A stretch of 62,510 nt of DNA, taken from NCBI RefSeq assembly GCF_001295845.1, contig NZ_LJIC01000201.1, forward strand, positions 1-62,510. The letters are read 5' to 3'. The translations under genes were made by a program, and so were the position numbers. The notes under the pieces were generated by a model. That model searched no databases, was not told where the DNA came from, and worked only from the letters and a program-made list of their open reading frames with translations. Positions 18,389 to 27,628 of this stretch are shown here, piece by piece. This DNA comes from Rhodopseudomonas sp. AAP120. Its GTDB lineage: Bacteria > Pseudomonadota > Alphaproteobacteria > Rhizobiales > Xanthobacteraceae. How positions within the stretch are numbered: the stretch's first letter is position 1; every line of letters begins with the position of its first letter.

Positions 18389-19585
18389 ATGCGCGCGCTT
18401 CTGTTGAGCCTGCTGATGCTGCTGCCTGCGACCGATTTGGCCCGAGCCCAGAGCAAGGCTGCGCCCAAGGCGGGGGCGACCACCACCGAAACCCGCTATT
18501 TCACCGCGCTCGACGGCTTCATGGACGGCGCCGACGTCATCCTCAAGGAAACCCGGCAGGGCAAGGTGGTGACCTCGGCGGTGCTCGACGTCTGTTACGC
18601 GCCGACCAAGGGCTCCGACCACAAGGACCGCTTCGTCGCCAATCTGCAGGCCAACGGCCCCGCCCTGACCGGCACCACCCAGACCACCAGCGACAAGGCT
18701 CCGGTGACGGTGAAGCTCGCCCGCAAGCAGAACGGCGAGACCGTCGACTTCAAGGGCCAGATCAGCATCGGCACCACGGTGCACGAGATCGCCTCGAACG
18801 ACAATTCGGACCTCACCGAGAAGGAATATCTCGAGAACCAGGCGAGCGACGAGAGCATCGCGCAGGCGCCGAAGGATTTCACCGAAGTATCGCCCGAAGC
18901 CGTCGGCATCCGGGTCAGCCTGGAATCCGCCGCCGATTTCCTGAAGACGCTGAAGGGCCAGAACCTCGAAGTATCGCTGTCGAGCCTCAGCATCGGCTGC
19001 GACGCGCTGCGCGCCGGCACGCTGGTGATCAACCTGACGACCGACCCGGCCCATGCCGCTGCGGTGATCGCCAAGGCCAAAAGCTTCCCGGGCGTGACCG
19101 CCGCCGGCTGGACCAACGGCATCATCGAACTCGACCGCACCATCCTGTTTCCGGCCGCCGGCTGGCGCGATGGCGACAAGCTGAACCGCGACAAGGTCGC
19201 CACCACCGTCGCCGGCGTGCTGGCGCAGACGCTCGGCGCCACGCTGGCGACGTCGGCCTGGAACGACAATACCGGCAAGCTGAAGCTGACCTTCAAGAAG
19301 CCCAGCGACCTCGTGCCGTCGCTGCAGCTGACCGAGACAATCGAGGTCGAAGCCATGGTCAGCGCCGACAAGCCGGGCGCAACCGACAAGCTGCTGCTGT
19401 GGATCGGTAACCCCACCGACACCACGGCGGACGAAAGCAACGGCGCCAAGCTGAACATTAATGACGATTCAACCGGCGACGAGGAAGCTGAGCCGCGCAG
19501 CGACGGCGGCGCGGTCGCGGCGCTGGCCAAGGAGCTGAAGGGGCAGCGTTGGGATTCCGAAAGCTCGACCTGGCAGTCGCCGTAA
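18389..19585 (+). CDS. secreted protein of unknown function
   Basis: 398 residues from ATG 18389, with GCGAGGA 8 nt upstream and a clear signal peptide (MRALLLSLLMLLPATDLARA, cut near ARA-Q). The rest is soluble and rich in Thr, Lys and Asp, with no membrane segment, and one cysteine in DVCYAPT and one in IGCDAL. The tail is acidic (NDDSTGDEEAEPRSDGGA). No domain is recognised. It is likely periplasmic and stands alone between the repeats and the FAD oxidoreductase gene. Confidence 0.75.
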   Translation: MRALLLSLLMLLPATDLARAQSKAAPKAGATTTETRYFTALDGFMDGADVILKETRQGKVVTSAVLDVCYAPTKGSDHKDRFVANLQANGPALTGTTQTTSDKAPVTVKLARKQNGETVDFKGQISIGTTVHEIASNDNSDLTEKEYLENQASDESIAQAPKDFTEVSPEAVGIRVSLESAADFLKTLKGQNLEVSLSSLSIGCDALRAGTLVINLTTDPAHAAAVIAKAKSFPGVTAAGWTNGIIELDRTILFPAAGWRDGDKLNRDKVATTVAGVLAQTLGATLATSAWNDNTGKLKLTFKKPSDLVPSLQLTETIEVEAMVSADKPGATDKLLLWIGNPTDTTADESNGAKLNINDDSTGDEEAEPRSDGGAVAALAKELKGQRWDSESSTWQSP

Positions 19586-19674
19586 CCGGTGCGGCCGCCC
19601 GGCGCGGCGGCCGTTTGACTTGTCGCCGCGTTGCAGCAATGAAGCGGCTTTCTCGGCGGCAGGAACTTGGTTGA

Positions 19675-21189
19675 ATGACCCGCACTGACGTAGTGGTGAT
19701 CGGCGCCGGCCTCGGCGGCTTGACGGCAGGCGCGATCCTCGCGCGCGACGGACGCCGCGTGGTGGTGATCGAGCGCAGCAATTCGGTCGGCGGCGCGGCG
19801 TCGAGCTACAAGGTCGGCGATCTGTTCGTCGAAGGCTCGCTGCACCTCACCGGCGATCCGCATCACCCGCAAGATCCCAAGCACATCGCGCTCGAGCGCG
19901 CCCGCGCGCTCAACGCCGTGCAGTGGATCCCGGCCGGTGCGCTGTACGAATTGCGCGGCGGCCCGCTCGGCGCCCCGTTCGTGCTGCCCGACAGTTTCGA
20001 CGGCGCCCGCGCGGCACTGACCGCGCGTTTCCCCGACGCGGCCGATGCGATCGATCGCTTCCTCGGCGAGATGCGCCGGCTCGCGATGACCGCCGGCGAC
20101 GGCGGGCTCGACGCGGTGTTCGCGCTGGCGCCCGAGTTTCCCGATTGGTCGGTGTCGCTCGCGGGCAAGCTGCAGGCACTGTTCGGCGATCGTGAAGCGC
20201 TGAAATGCGCGATCGCCGGCAACCTGTCCTACGTGCACGACGACACCGCCGCGCAGTGGTGGGTGCCGTTCGCGATCGCGCAGGGCGGCTTCCTGCTGTC
20301 CGGCGCGCGGTTCGTGCAGGGCGGATCGCAGCGACTGTCGAGCGCGATCACTCGCTCGATCCGCAAGGCCGGCGGCGAGGTGCTGCTCCGCCGCATCGTC
20401 AGCGGCATCGAGATCGGCGAGGCCGGCGCGCCGAGCCGCGTCACTCACACCGCGCGCGACGGCAGCGACCCGCAGACCATCGAGGCGGCCACGGTGATCG
20501 GCAACGCCGCCCCAGCGACGCTCGCCGCGCTGATGCCGGAGCCCCAGGCCGCACGACTGACCGCCAGCACCGCGGATCGGCCGCTCGGCCTTTCATTGTT
20601 CGCGCTGACGCTCGGCCTCTCTGCGCCGCCGCGCGACTTCGGCGTCAGCAGCTTCGTGACCCAGCTTTTGCCGGAGTGGATGCAGACGCTGGCGTCCTAC
20701 GCCGAAGGCAAGACCTTGATGGCGGACGAACCCGGTGATCGGATGCCGCCGCTCGCGCTCGCCGACTACGCTGCGATCGACTCCGGCGTGCCGGCGCCGC
20801 CTTACGTGCTCTCGGTCGTCGGGCCGGACCGGCTGTTGAATTGGAGCGGCCTGTCGCAGGACGATTATCGCGCCAAGCGCGGACGCTGGCAGCAGGCGAT
20901 TGTCGACTATCTCGATCGGCTCTATCCCGGCCTGGCCGGAGCCGTGACGGCGAGTTCGTTCAACGTCGCGCTGTCGGTTCAGCAATATCTCGGTGCGCCC
21001 GAAGGCTCGGTCTACGGCTTTGCCCCGCTGCCGCCGGACAAGAGCGGCAAACCCTACCGCACGCCCCGCACCGTACTCCCCGGCCTCTACCTCGCCTCCT
21101 CCTACTCCGGCCTCGGCGGCCACAGCGGCGCGATCCAGTCGGCGGCATTGTGCGCCGATATGATCTTGAGGGATGAGGCGGCTGGCTAG
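19675..21189 (+). CDS. FAD-dependent oxidoreductase, CrtI/carotenoid-isomerase-like
   Basis: A 504-residue flavoprotein. The N-terminal dinucleotide-binding fold reads VVVIGAGLGGLTAG with the acidic end VIERSNSVGG. The C-terminal FAD motif is GLYLASSYSGLGGHSGAIQSA. This arrangement is shared by phytoene desaturases, carotenoid isomerases and retinol saturases. Substrate specificity cannot be assigned. No other carotenoid gene is adjacent, so a role in pigment synthesis is only a possibility. AGGAA precedes the ATG. Confidence 0.82.
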   Translation: MTRTDVVVIGAGLGGLTAGAILARDGRRVVVIERSNSVGGAASSYKVGDLFVEGSLHLTGDPHHPQDPKHIALERARALNAVQWIPAGALYELRGGPLGAPFVLPDSFDGARAALTARFPDAADAIDRFLGEMRRLAMTAGDGGLDAVFALAPEFPDWSVSLAGKLQALFGDREALKCAIAGNLSYVHDDTAAQWWVPFAIAQGGFLLSGARFVQGGSQRLSSAITRSIRKAGGEVLLRRIVSGIEIGEAGAPSRVTHTARDGSDPQTIEAATVIGNAAPATLAALMPEPQAARLTASTADRPLGLSLFALTLGLSAPPRDFGVSSFVTQLLPEWMQTLASYAEGKTLMADEPGDRMPPLALADYAAIDSGVPAPPYVLSVVGPDRLLNWSGLSQDDYRAKRGRWQQAIVDYLDRLYPGLAGAVTASSFNVALSVQQYLGAPEGSVYGFAPLPPDKSGKPYRTPRTVLPGLYLASSYSGLGGHSGAIQSAALCADMILRDEAAG

Positions 21190-21212
21190 TAGCAGCGATT
21201 GGCACTCACCTC

Positions 21213-21371
21213 GCGTTCGTCATTCCGGGGCGCGCGCAGCGCGAGCCCAGAATCCATACTGCCGGCGGTTGATGTAAGGCACAGCGGCCGTCACGCTGTG
21301 CTCCAACGTTGCGACAGGGGATATGGATTCCGGGCTCGCTCACTACGTGAGCGCCCCGGAATGACGAACGC
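21213..21371. repeat. inverted-repeat element, CGTCATTCCGGGGC type
   Basis: Perfect 21-bp inverted ends at 21213-21233 and 21351-21371; the core of the left arm is CGTCATTCCGGGGCGC. Inner inverted segments (GAGCCCAGAATCCATA and TATGGATTCCGGGCTC) give a second pairing. There is no coding sequence inside. Confidence 0.85.
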
Positions 21372-21404
21372 TGCGGTGATTGCCTTGGAGGCGCCTACAA
21401 CGAT

Positions 21405-21522
21405 CCGTCATTGCGAGGAGCGAAGCGACGAAGCAATCCAGCCCGGTGCACTGCGCTGGATTGCTTCGCGGAGCCTGTCATCGGGCGGCGCTATGCGCCG
21501 ACCCGTTGGCTCGCAATGACGG
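21405..21522. repeat. palindromic intergenic repeat, CCGTCATTGCGAG type
   Basis: Starts CCGTCATTGCGAGGAGCGAA and ends GCTCGCAATGACGG, with GAAGCAATCCAG and CTGGATTGCTTCG inside. It is the same family as 18129-18210 and 31332-31415. Together with the previous element it fills the 354-nt gap between the FAD oxidoreductase and the next gene. Confidence 0.85.
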
Positions 21523-21543
21523 GGAGAGTTCTGCGTCGCGCCG

Positions 21544-21957
21544 TTAGTTCGTATTCAGCCGAAACCGCAGCGTCTCGCCGCCCGAGAACGTGAGGTAATC
21601 GCCCTGCCTTGCCCATGTCGTCGCGGCCGAGAGTGCCGCGACCAGGGCGTCGTCGGCCTGGGCGCGGTCCGGCGGACAGGCGCGGTTGTCGATCGTGCCG
21701 GGCACGAAGATCACGGTGTTGCCGGCCACCGAGAACTGCCCCGTCCCGCCCTTGCACCATAACTCGATGCGCGCCTCGCCCTTGTCGCCGATCTCGATGT
21801 TCGGAATGCGTTTGGAACCCGGCTTCGGCGGCGCTTCGAGCGTCATCTCCAAACCGAACGGAAATTCACCGGCAGTCTGTGCCGCCGCCATCCCGGCCGA
21901 TGCCGCCAGGAACGATGTGGTCAGTGCCGCGAAGGTCAGCAGTGAAGTCGGTCGCAT
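21544..21957 (-). CDS. secreted META/HslJ-like protein
   Basis: About 137 residues from ATG 21957, with GAGG upstream and a signal peptide (MRPTSLLTFAALTTSFLAAS, cut near AAAQ). The pattern IDNRACPPDRAQADDALVAA, followed by GDYLTFSGGETLRFRL, resembles the META domain of heat-shock protein HslJ. The match is by eye and weak. It lies downstream of the permease gene on the same strand, separated from it by a hairpin. Confidence 0.6.
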   Translation of the reverse strand: MRPTSLLTFAALTTSFLAASAGMAAAQTAGEFPFGLEMTLEAPPKPGSKRIPNIEIGDKGEARIELWCKGGTGQFSVAGNTVIFVPGTIDNRACPPDRAQADDALVAALSAATTWARQGDYLTFSGGETLRFRLNTN

Positions 21958-22050
21958 CTTGCCTCGTACAATGTGGATGCCGCCCGGACTCTCTATCCCG
22001 CCCGCAGGCGGGTTGACCAGATCCATGACGACACCCTGAAAACGCCGAAC

Positions 22051-22070
22051 CCCGCGGCTTGCGCCGCGGG
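22051..22070 (-). terminator. hairpin after the LctP-type permease gene
   Basis: CCCGCGGC (22051-22058) pairs with GCCGCGGG (22063-22070). On the minus strand it follows the permease stop by 26 nt and is succeeded by GTTCGGCGTTTTC. Confidence 0.6.
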
Positions 22071-22096
22071 GCCCGCAACTTCGCCGCTCCGGATGG

Positions 22097-23761
22097 CTAT
22101 TTCAGGACCATCGCGGTGAACGGATAGACGTAGGCCTGCAGCATCACCAGCACGCCGACCAGACAGGCCAGCGTGATCGAATGCAGGAACACGTAGCGCA
22201 GGATCGAGCCTTCGTGGCCGTACCAGTTGGTGGCGGTCGAGGCGACGACGATCGACTGAGCGTCGATCATCTTGCCCATCACACCGCCCGACGAGTTGGC
22301 GGCGCTCATCAGGATCGGCGACAGACCGAGCTGCTCCGAGGTGATCTTCTGCAGATTGCCGAACAGCACGTTGGACGCCGTGTCCGATCCGGTCAACGCC
22401 ACGCCGAGCCAGCCGAGCAGCGTGCCGAAGAACGGATACAGCACGCCGGTCGCCGCGAAGGCGAGGCCGAGCGTGGCGTCGACGCCGGACAACCTGGTGA
22501 GCGTGCCGATCGCCAGCATCGCCGAGATGGTGATCAGCGAGATCGCGCACAGCCGGATGGTGCGGCCGTATTCGACGATCATCTTGGCCGGCGAGATCCC
22601 CATCAGCACGCCGGAGATCAGCGCCGCCAGCAACATGCCGGTGCCGGTGAACGACAGATAGGTAAAGCTGAACACCGCGGCTTCCGGCGTCGGCTTGGCG
22701 GCGACCGGCGGCACCTTGTTGATCATGTTGTGCAGCTCGGGCACCGGGTAGTTCCAGACGAAGATCGCGTTGGCCCAGCTCTTGAACATGCCGGTGCCCC
22801 AGATCAGCATCACGATGCAGACGATGATCCACGGCAGCAGCGCGCCCCACAGCTGTGGCTGGGTCAGCTTCGTCGTATCCATCGGCTTCGGCGGCTTCAT
22901 GGTGGCGGCCGACTCGTCATTGCCGCGCAGCTTCGGCGACAGCCACAGTTCCTTCGGCTGCCACACCTTGAGGAACAGGATCAGGCAGCCCATCGAGATC
23001 AGCGAGGCGCCGATGTCGACGATCCACGGATTGATGTAGTTCGAGATCACGAATTGCGGGATCGCGAAGCCGACGCCGGTGACCAGGATCGCCGGCCAGA
23101 TCTGCATCATGCCGCGGAAGCCGGCGAACGCCCAGATCAGCCAGAACGGCACCAGCAGCGAGAAGAACGGCAGCTGCCGGCCGACCATCGCGCCGAGCGT
23201 ATAGGGATCGAGGCCGGTGACCGAGGCGAGGCCCTGGATCGGCGTGCCGAGCGCGCCGTAGGCGACCGGCGCGGTGTTGGCGATCAGCGACAGGCCGGAG
23301 GCGGCGAGCGGCGAGAAGCCGAGCCCGATCAGGATCGCGGCAGTGATCGCCACCGGCGTACCGAAGCCCGACGCCCCCTCGAAGAACGCCCCGAACGCAA
23401 ACGCGATCAGCAGCAGTTGCAGCCGGCGGTCGGTGGTGACGCCGCCGATCGCACGCTGCAAGAGTTCGAACCGGCCGGTCTCGACCGTGATGCGATACAG
23501 GAAGATGACGTTGAGGACGATCCAGCCGATCGGGAAGAAGCCGGTGACGACGCCGAGCAGCGAGGCGCGGACCGACATGTTGGCCGGCATCGTGAACACG
23601 AAGATCGCCACCAGATTGGCGAGGATCAGCGCAATGATGGCGGCGAGGTGTGCCTTCACTTTGCCACTGGCGATCAGCACCAGCAGCGTGACCACCGGGA
23701 TGGCCGCCGCCAGGGTCGACAGCGCGGCGCTCCCCAGCGGGTTATAGATTTGGTTCCACAT
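22097..23761 (-). CDS. lctP: L-lactate/glycolate permease, LctP family
   Basis: A 554-residue membrane protein with about 12-14 hydrophobic segments, an uptake carrier for L-lactate or glycolate by proton symport in its family. Family segments include FGAFFEGASGFGTPVAITAA, APVAYGALGTPIQGLA and the C-terminal ANSSGGVMGKMIDAQSI. ATG 23761 is chosen because it has AAGGGAGGA upstream and gives MWNQIYNP, the family start. Glycolate oxidase genes glcDEF lie 5-9 kb away. Since GlcA is a paralogue of LldP, glycolate is a reasonable alternative substrate. Confidence 0.92.
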   Translation of the reverse strand: MWNQIYNPLGSAALSTLAAAIPVVTLLVLIASGKVKAHLAAIIALILANLVAIFVFTMPANMSVRASLLGVVTGFFPIGWIVLNVIFLYRITVETGRFELLQRAIGGVTTDRRLQLLLIAFAFGAFFEGASGFGTPVAITAAILIGLGFSPLAASGLSLIANTAPVAYGALGTPIQGLASVTGLDPYTLGAMVGRQLPFFSLLVPFWLIWAFAGFRGMMQIWPAILVTGVGFAIPQFVISNYINPWIVDIGASLISMGCLILFLKVWQPKELWLSPKLRGNDESAATMKPPKPMDTTKLTQPQLWGALLPWIIVCIVMLIWGTGMFKSWANAIFVWNYPVPELHNMINKVPPVAAKPTPEAAVFSFTYLSFTGTGMLLAALISGVLMGISPAKMIVEYGRTIRLCAISLITISAMLAIGTLTRLSGVDATLGLAFAATGVLYPFFGTLLGWLGVALTGSDTASNVLFGNLQKITSEQLGLSPILMSAANSSGGVMGKMIDAQSIVVASTATNWYGHEGSILRYVFLHSITLACLVGVLVMLQAYVYPFTAMVLK

Positions 23762-24017
23762 CCGAATTCCTCCCTTCGAGATCGAGCGGCCGGCTATTGA
23801 CTGCCGGTATCGAGAAGGGAGCGACGCACGCGATGTAGTGAGCGACAGCGAACGGGCGCTCACAACCTCGCGAAATCAGCCAGCCACCATCCCCCACCTT
23901 TGGCTTCATGCTAGGGTGCGACAAGAGGGCGCGACAAGCCGTTGTAGTTCGTTTTACCTACAACTTTCGTCTAGCACGTCTCCGCTCGGAGGCGCCGCAT
24001 CCGGAGAAACCGTTCCT

Positions 24018-25769
24018 GTGACCAATATCCGATCCACCCTCGCCACCGTTTGGCGGATCGCCGCGCCCTACTTCAAATCCGACGACAAACGCATGGGATG
24101 GACGCTGTTGACCGCGGTCGTGGTCATTGAGCTCGCCGTCGTCGGCCTGTCGGTGCTGTTCAATCGCTGGAACAACGTCTTCTACAACGCCCTGCAGGAG
24201 CGGGACTTTAATGTTTTCGTCTATCAGCTCAGCTACTTCTGCGCGCTGGCGGCGATCTGGATCGCGCTGAAAGTCTACCAGCTCTACCTCAACCAGTGGC
24301 TGCAGATCCGCTGGCGGCGCTGGATGACCGAGCGCTATCTCGGCGACTGGCTGCACGACGCCAATCACTACAAGATGCAGCTGCTCGGCGACGCCGCCGA
24401 CAACCCGGACCAGCGCATCGCCGAAGACACCCAGATGTTCGTCGAACGGACGCTGCTACTCGGTGTCGGCCTGCTCAACGCGGTGGTGACGCTCGCGTCC
24501 TTCGTGGTGATCCTGTGGGGTCTGTCCGACGAAGCGCCGCTGCACGTGTTCGGCCGCGATATTCCGATCCCGGGCTATCTGGTGTGGGGCGCGCTGATCT
24601 ACGCGATCCTCGGCACCGCGCTGACGCACTGGATCGGCTCGCCGCTGGCCGATCTCAACTTCCGCCAGCAGCGGTTCGAAGCCGATTTCCGCTTCAACCT
24701 GGTGCGCGCGCGCGAGAACGCCGAGCAGATCGCGCTGTTGCGCGGCGAGCCCGCCGAGCGCGGCAAGCTGGCGTCGCGGTTCGGACTGGTGGCCGAAAAC
24801 TTCATGCGGATCATGAGCCGCACCAAGAAGCTGACGGCGTTCACCGCCAGCTACTCGCAAGCCTCGATCATCTTCCCCTATATCCTGGTGGCGCCGGCCT
24901 ATTTCGCCGGCAAGGTGCAACTCGGCGGGCTAATGCAGACCGCCTCGGCATTCGGCAGCGTGCAGGACTCGCTGTCGTTCTTCATCACCGCATATCGCAC
25001 TTTGGCCGAATGGCAGTCTGTGGTCGCCCGTCTCGACGGCTTCGAGGCCGCGATCCACAACGCCAACGCACTCCGCGCCAATCCCGGTGTGGCCCGCGTC
25101 GCCGAGCACAGCCGCGGATCGATCGATCTCGACGATCTGAAGCTCAGCCTGCCCGCCGGGCAGCCGCTGATCACCGCCGACGACTTCCGCATCAGCGGCA
25201 AGGAACGCACCCTGATCGCCGGCCCGTCGGGCTCCGGCAAGTCGACGCTGTTCCGCGCCATCGCGGGCATCTGGCCGTTCGGCTCCGGCTCGATCGCGAT
25301 TCCGGCCGATGCCAAGCTGATGATGCTGCCGCAGCGGCCGTATTTCCCGGTCGGCGAACTGCGCGCCGCAATCGTCTACCCATCCGGAGCAGACGCATTC
25401 AGTCCTGCTCAGGTCGGCGAGGTGCTGAAGGAGGTCGGCCTGCCGGGGCTCGCCGATCGGCTCACCGAACATGGCCACTGGAACAGAACGCTGTCCCTGG
25501 GCGAGCAACAGCGCCTCGGCATCGCCCGGGCACTGCTGCATGCACCGCACTACCTGTTTCTCGACGAGGCCACCGCCTCGCTCGACGAACCGTCAGAAGC
25601 CGCGCTGTATCGCCTGCTCGACCGCAAGCTGCCCGACACCACCATCGTGTCGATCGGCCATCGCTCGACGCTGGACGCGTTCCACCAACGCGATGCCGTA
25701 CTGACCCGCTCGGGCGACATCTTCACGCTGCAGGACAAGGCAAAAACGACGGTGCCGGCGCAAAGCTGA
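24018..25769 (+). CDS. ABC transporter, fused permease and ATPase (SbmA/YddA type)
   Basis: 583 residues from GTG 24018, with CGGAGAA upstream. The N-terminal membrane domain has about five to six helices and the segment LFNRWNNVFYNALQERD typical of the ABC_membrane_2/SbmA-BacA group. The C-terminal ATPase has Walker A GPSGSGKS at 402-409, signature LSLGEQQ from 492 and Walker B YLFLDEA from 512. It is a half-transporter that should act as a homodimer. Relatives transport peptides, vitamin B12 or very-long-chain fatty acids; the substrate here is unknown. It is divergent from lctP. Confidence 0.9.
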   Translation: MTNIRSTLATVWRIAAPYFKSDDKRMGWTLLTAVVVIELAVVGLSVLFNRWNNVFYNALQERDFNVFVYQLSYFCALAAIWIALKVYQLYLNQWLQIRWRRWMTERYLGDWLHDANHYKMQLLGDAADNPDQRIAEDTQMFVERTLLLGVGLLNAVVTLASFVVILWGLSDEAPLHVFGRDIPIPGYLVWGALIYAILGTALTHWIGSPLADLNFRQQRFEADFRFNLVRARENAEQIALLRGEPAERGKLASRFGLVAENFMRIMSRTKKLTAFTASYSQASIIFPYILVAPAYFAGKVQLGGLMQTASAFGSVQDSLSFFITAYRTLAEWQSVVARLDGFEAAIHNANALRANPGVARVAEHSRGSIDLDDLKLSLPAGQPLITADDFRISGKERTLIAGPSGSGKSTLFRAIAGIWPFGSGSIAIPADAKLMMLPQRPYFPVGELRAAIVYPSGADAFSPAQVGEVLKEVGLPGLADRLTEHGHWNRTLSLGEQQRLGIARALLHAPHYLFLDEATASLDEPSEAALYRLLDRKLPDTTIVSIGHRSTLDAFHQRDAVLTRSGDIFTLQDKAKTTVPAQS

Positions 25770-25770
25770 G

Positions 25771-25833
25771 GCGGCAAGCGGCAAGCGGCAAGCGGCAAGC
25801 GGCAAGCGGCAAGCGGCAAGCGGCAAGCGGCAA
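25771..25833. repeat. heptanucleotide tandem repeat (GCGGCAA)x9
   Basis: Nine perfect, uninterrupted copies of GCGGCAA begin one base after the stop codon of the ABC transporter gene. They lie in its 3' untranslated region. A unit of 7 is not a multiple of 3, and copy number may vary between strains. Confidence 0.95.
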
Positions 25834-25866
25834 GCGAGATCGCAGCGACTCCCCCCTGGCGCAACT

Positions 25867-25982
25867 GTCATCACCCGCGAAAGCGGGTGATCCAGTATTC
25901 CAGTGCGCGCGCGGCGAGTCCTGCTCCCCATCAACGAACGCCCTGGGATACTAGGTCGCCCGGTCAAGCCGGGCGATGACGG
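25867..25982. repeat. palindromic intergenic repeat, TCATCACCCGC type
   Basis: Begins TCATCACCCGCGAAAGCGGG, contains CCAGTATTC, and ends GCCCGGTCAAGCCGGGCGAT before GACGG. It is related to the element at 17958-18059. With the heptamer array and the porin terminator it accounts for most of the 400-nt gap 25770-26170. Confidence 0.8.
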
Positions 25983-26122
25983 TATGGGGTGCGGAGCCCC
26001 TCACCTGATCTGTGCGTTGATAGTCCCCCGCTGAGGCCCATTCTCCAGCACTCGCCGCCTTGGCCGCCCCACGATCTCGCCAGCCGCTTCGCCGCCCCGC
26101 GATGCAGTCCGCCTAAACGAAA

Positions 26123-26148
26123 AGGGCGGCAGATCGCTCTGCCGCCCT
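26123..26148 (-). terminator. Rho-independent terminator of the porin gene
   Basis: AGGGCGGCAGA (26123-26133) pairs perfectly with TCTGCCGCCCT (26138-26148). Read on the minus strand it is followed by TTTCGTTT and lies 22 nt after the porin stop. Confidence 0.85.
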
Positions 26149-26170
26149 CGCGCCCCAGATCGGGAAAGGC

Positions 26171-27196
26171 TTACTTCAGGTTGCTCTGCAGCGTTACGTC
26201 AGCCGAGAGCTTGGCGATGAAGGTCGCGCCGCACCACTTGGAGCCGACGCCCGACGGATTGATCGGCGAGAAGTCACCGCTCGGAGAAGCGGTGTAGTCG
26301 CTGGTGAAGGCGTTGCAGTCGGCCTTCGACAGGTCGGTGTCCGAGTAACGGAGGTCGAGCGTGAACACCTTGTAGGTGAAGCCGACGCCGATGTTCCAGG
26401 TGTTGTAGTCCTTGTACTTGATGCCAGCCGGGAACGGTCCGCCGCCGGTCGGGCTCGCGATGGTGGTGCCATAGAACGAGTCGCTGGTGCCGAGCCACTG
26501 ACGGCCGAACTCGCCCGACACGTAGCTGCCGACGCCGCTGGCGCCGAAGAAGGTGCTCGGCGCGACCACCTTGGCGGTCACCGACGCGTAGTTGCCCCAG
26601 GCGCCGCTGTTCAGGTAGCTCGGGGTGTAATATTCGTTGGCGCCGATCGTGAACATGTCGTTCACGGTCCAGTTCACCTTGGCGTAGCCTTCGAAGAAGC
26701 TCACGTCCTTCTTCAGCACGTTGCCGTTCGAGATGTAGTTGGTGTCGAAGCCCACGGGGCAAACGCCGCCGCCAGCAACGCCGCCGGTCAGCACGCCTTC
26801 GGCGCACTTTCCACCCGGATACAGGTAGCCCCAGACACCGAAGTCGAATGCGAAGGCGCCGAAGGTAGGGCGGATACCGCCGTAGATGTCGACTTCAGCA
26901 GCGGCGCGGTTCGGGAACGAGATGCTCTCGAACGACGTACCGACGTAGAGCTGCAGGTCCTTGGTGACGTTGTAGCGCGGCTCGAAATAAGCGGTGACCG
27001 AAGGGTTGTGGTTCGACTGGGTGATGCCGCGGAACACGTAGTCGCTCATGACGCCAGCGCCGAAGGCGATATCCCAGGGGTCGAACGCGGCGACCGGCGG
27101 AGCCTTGGTGTAGACCTTCGCGGCCAGATCGGCGGCCGAAGCCGACGTGACACCCACAGCGAGGATGGCCGCGGCCGACAGAATTGTTTTCTTCAT
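26171..27196 (-). CDS. TorF family putative porin
   Basis: A 341-residue outer-membrane beta-barrel candidate. It has a signal peptide (MKKTILSAAAILAVGVTSAS, cut at ASA-A) and, near the N-terminus, the family motif SDYVFRGITQSNHNPSV. Many alternating aromatic/hydrophobic strands follow, and the end KLSADVTLQSNLK has a strand-like pattern. ATG 27196 follows GGGGATC; ATG 27208 is a close alternative. It has its own promoter with a candidate operator, and a strong terminator, so it is transcribed alone. The substrate is unknown. Confidence 0.87.
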   Translation of the reverse strand: MKKTILSAAAILAVGVTSASAADLAAKVYTKAPPVAAFDPWDIAFGAGVMSDYVFRGITQSNHNPSVTAYFEPRYNVTKDLQLYVGTSFESISFPNRAAAEVDIYGGIRPTFGAFAFDFGVWGYLYPGGKCAEGVLTGGVAGGGVCPVGFDTNYISNGNVLKKDVSFFEGYAKVNWTVNDMFTIGANEYYTPSYLNSGAWGNYASVTAKVVAPSTFFGASGVGSYVSGEFGRQWLGTSDSFYGTTIASPTGGGPFPAGIKYKDYNTWNIGVGFTYKVFTLDLRYSDTDLSKADCNAFTSDYTASPSGDFSPINPSGVGSKWCGATFIAKLSADVTLQSNLK

Positions 27197-27353
27197 GATG
27201 ATCCCCATCGCTTTAAAGCCAGCCCGACCAGAGTCCAAGAAAAGACACGATATCGACCTGCTCAGTAACTCCCGCACAATCTGCGGCGAGTGCGCGGAAC
27301 CGTGAAGCAAAAAACACATGCAGCTGCCGGTTTTTTGAGCAATTTTGCCCATC

Positions 27354-27395
27354 CTAATACGAGTAGTTGTGGGGTGTGGCAATTTGACAACTACT
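27354..27395 (-). promoter_or_regulatory. porin promoter overlapped by a 9-bp inverted repeat
   Basis: On the minus strand, TTGCCA (27377-27382), a 17-nt spacer and TATTAG (27354-27359) form a good promoter, with an untranslated leader of about 150 nt. AGTAGTTGT (27362-27370), inside the spacer, is exactly inverted by ACAACTACT (27387-27395), just upstream of the -35. This is a natural position for a repressor operator. The rest of the gap up to 27574 shows no gene. Confidence 0.6.
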
Positions 27396-27574
27396 TTGCA
27401 ACCGGTTCTTACCTAGTTCCCAAAAACTCAGCTCTCCAAGCAACACTTTAGGCGGATACCACTCGTCACGGACGGTCGTGATCCGGCCGCAGGTCGGATC
27501 GATTCGGGGAATTGAGGACAGCCGTCCGCATCGAATTAGAACTCAGGCGGAGCCTGAGGTGGGCGAAAAGCAAA

Positions 27575-27597
27575 GACCGCGGGAATCCCCCGCGGTC
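27575..27597 (-). terminator. terminator of the histone-like protein gene
   Basis: GACCGCGGG (27575-27583) pairs with CCCGCGGTC (27589-27597). On the minus strand it is followed by TTTGCTTTT and lies 31 nt after the stop. Confidence 0.85.
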
Positions 27598-27628
27598 TGC
27601 TCGGATCGGATCTGGCTGCGCGCAGCGC

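Noticed and set aside
25771-25833. Possible CRISPR-like array
   Set aside because: The units are 7 nt, contiguous and identical, with no spacers and no cas genes.
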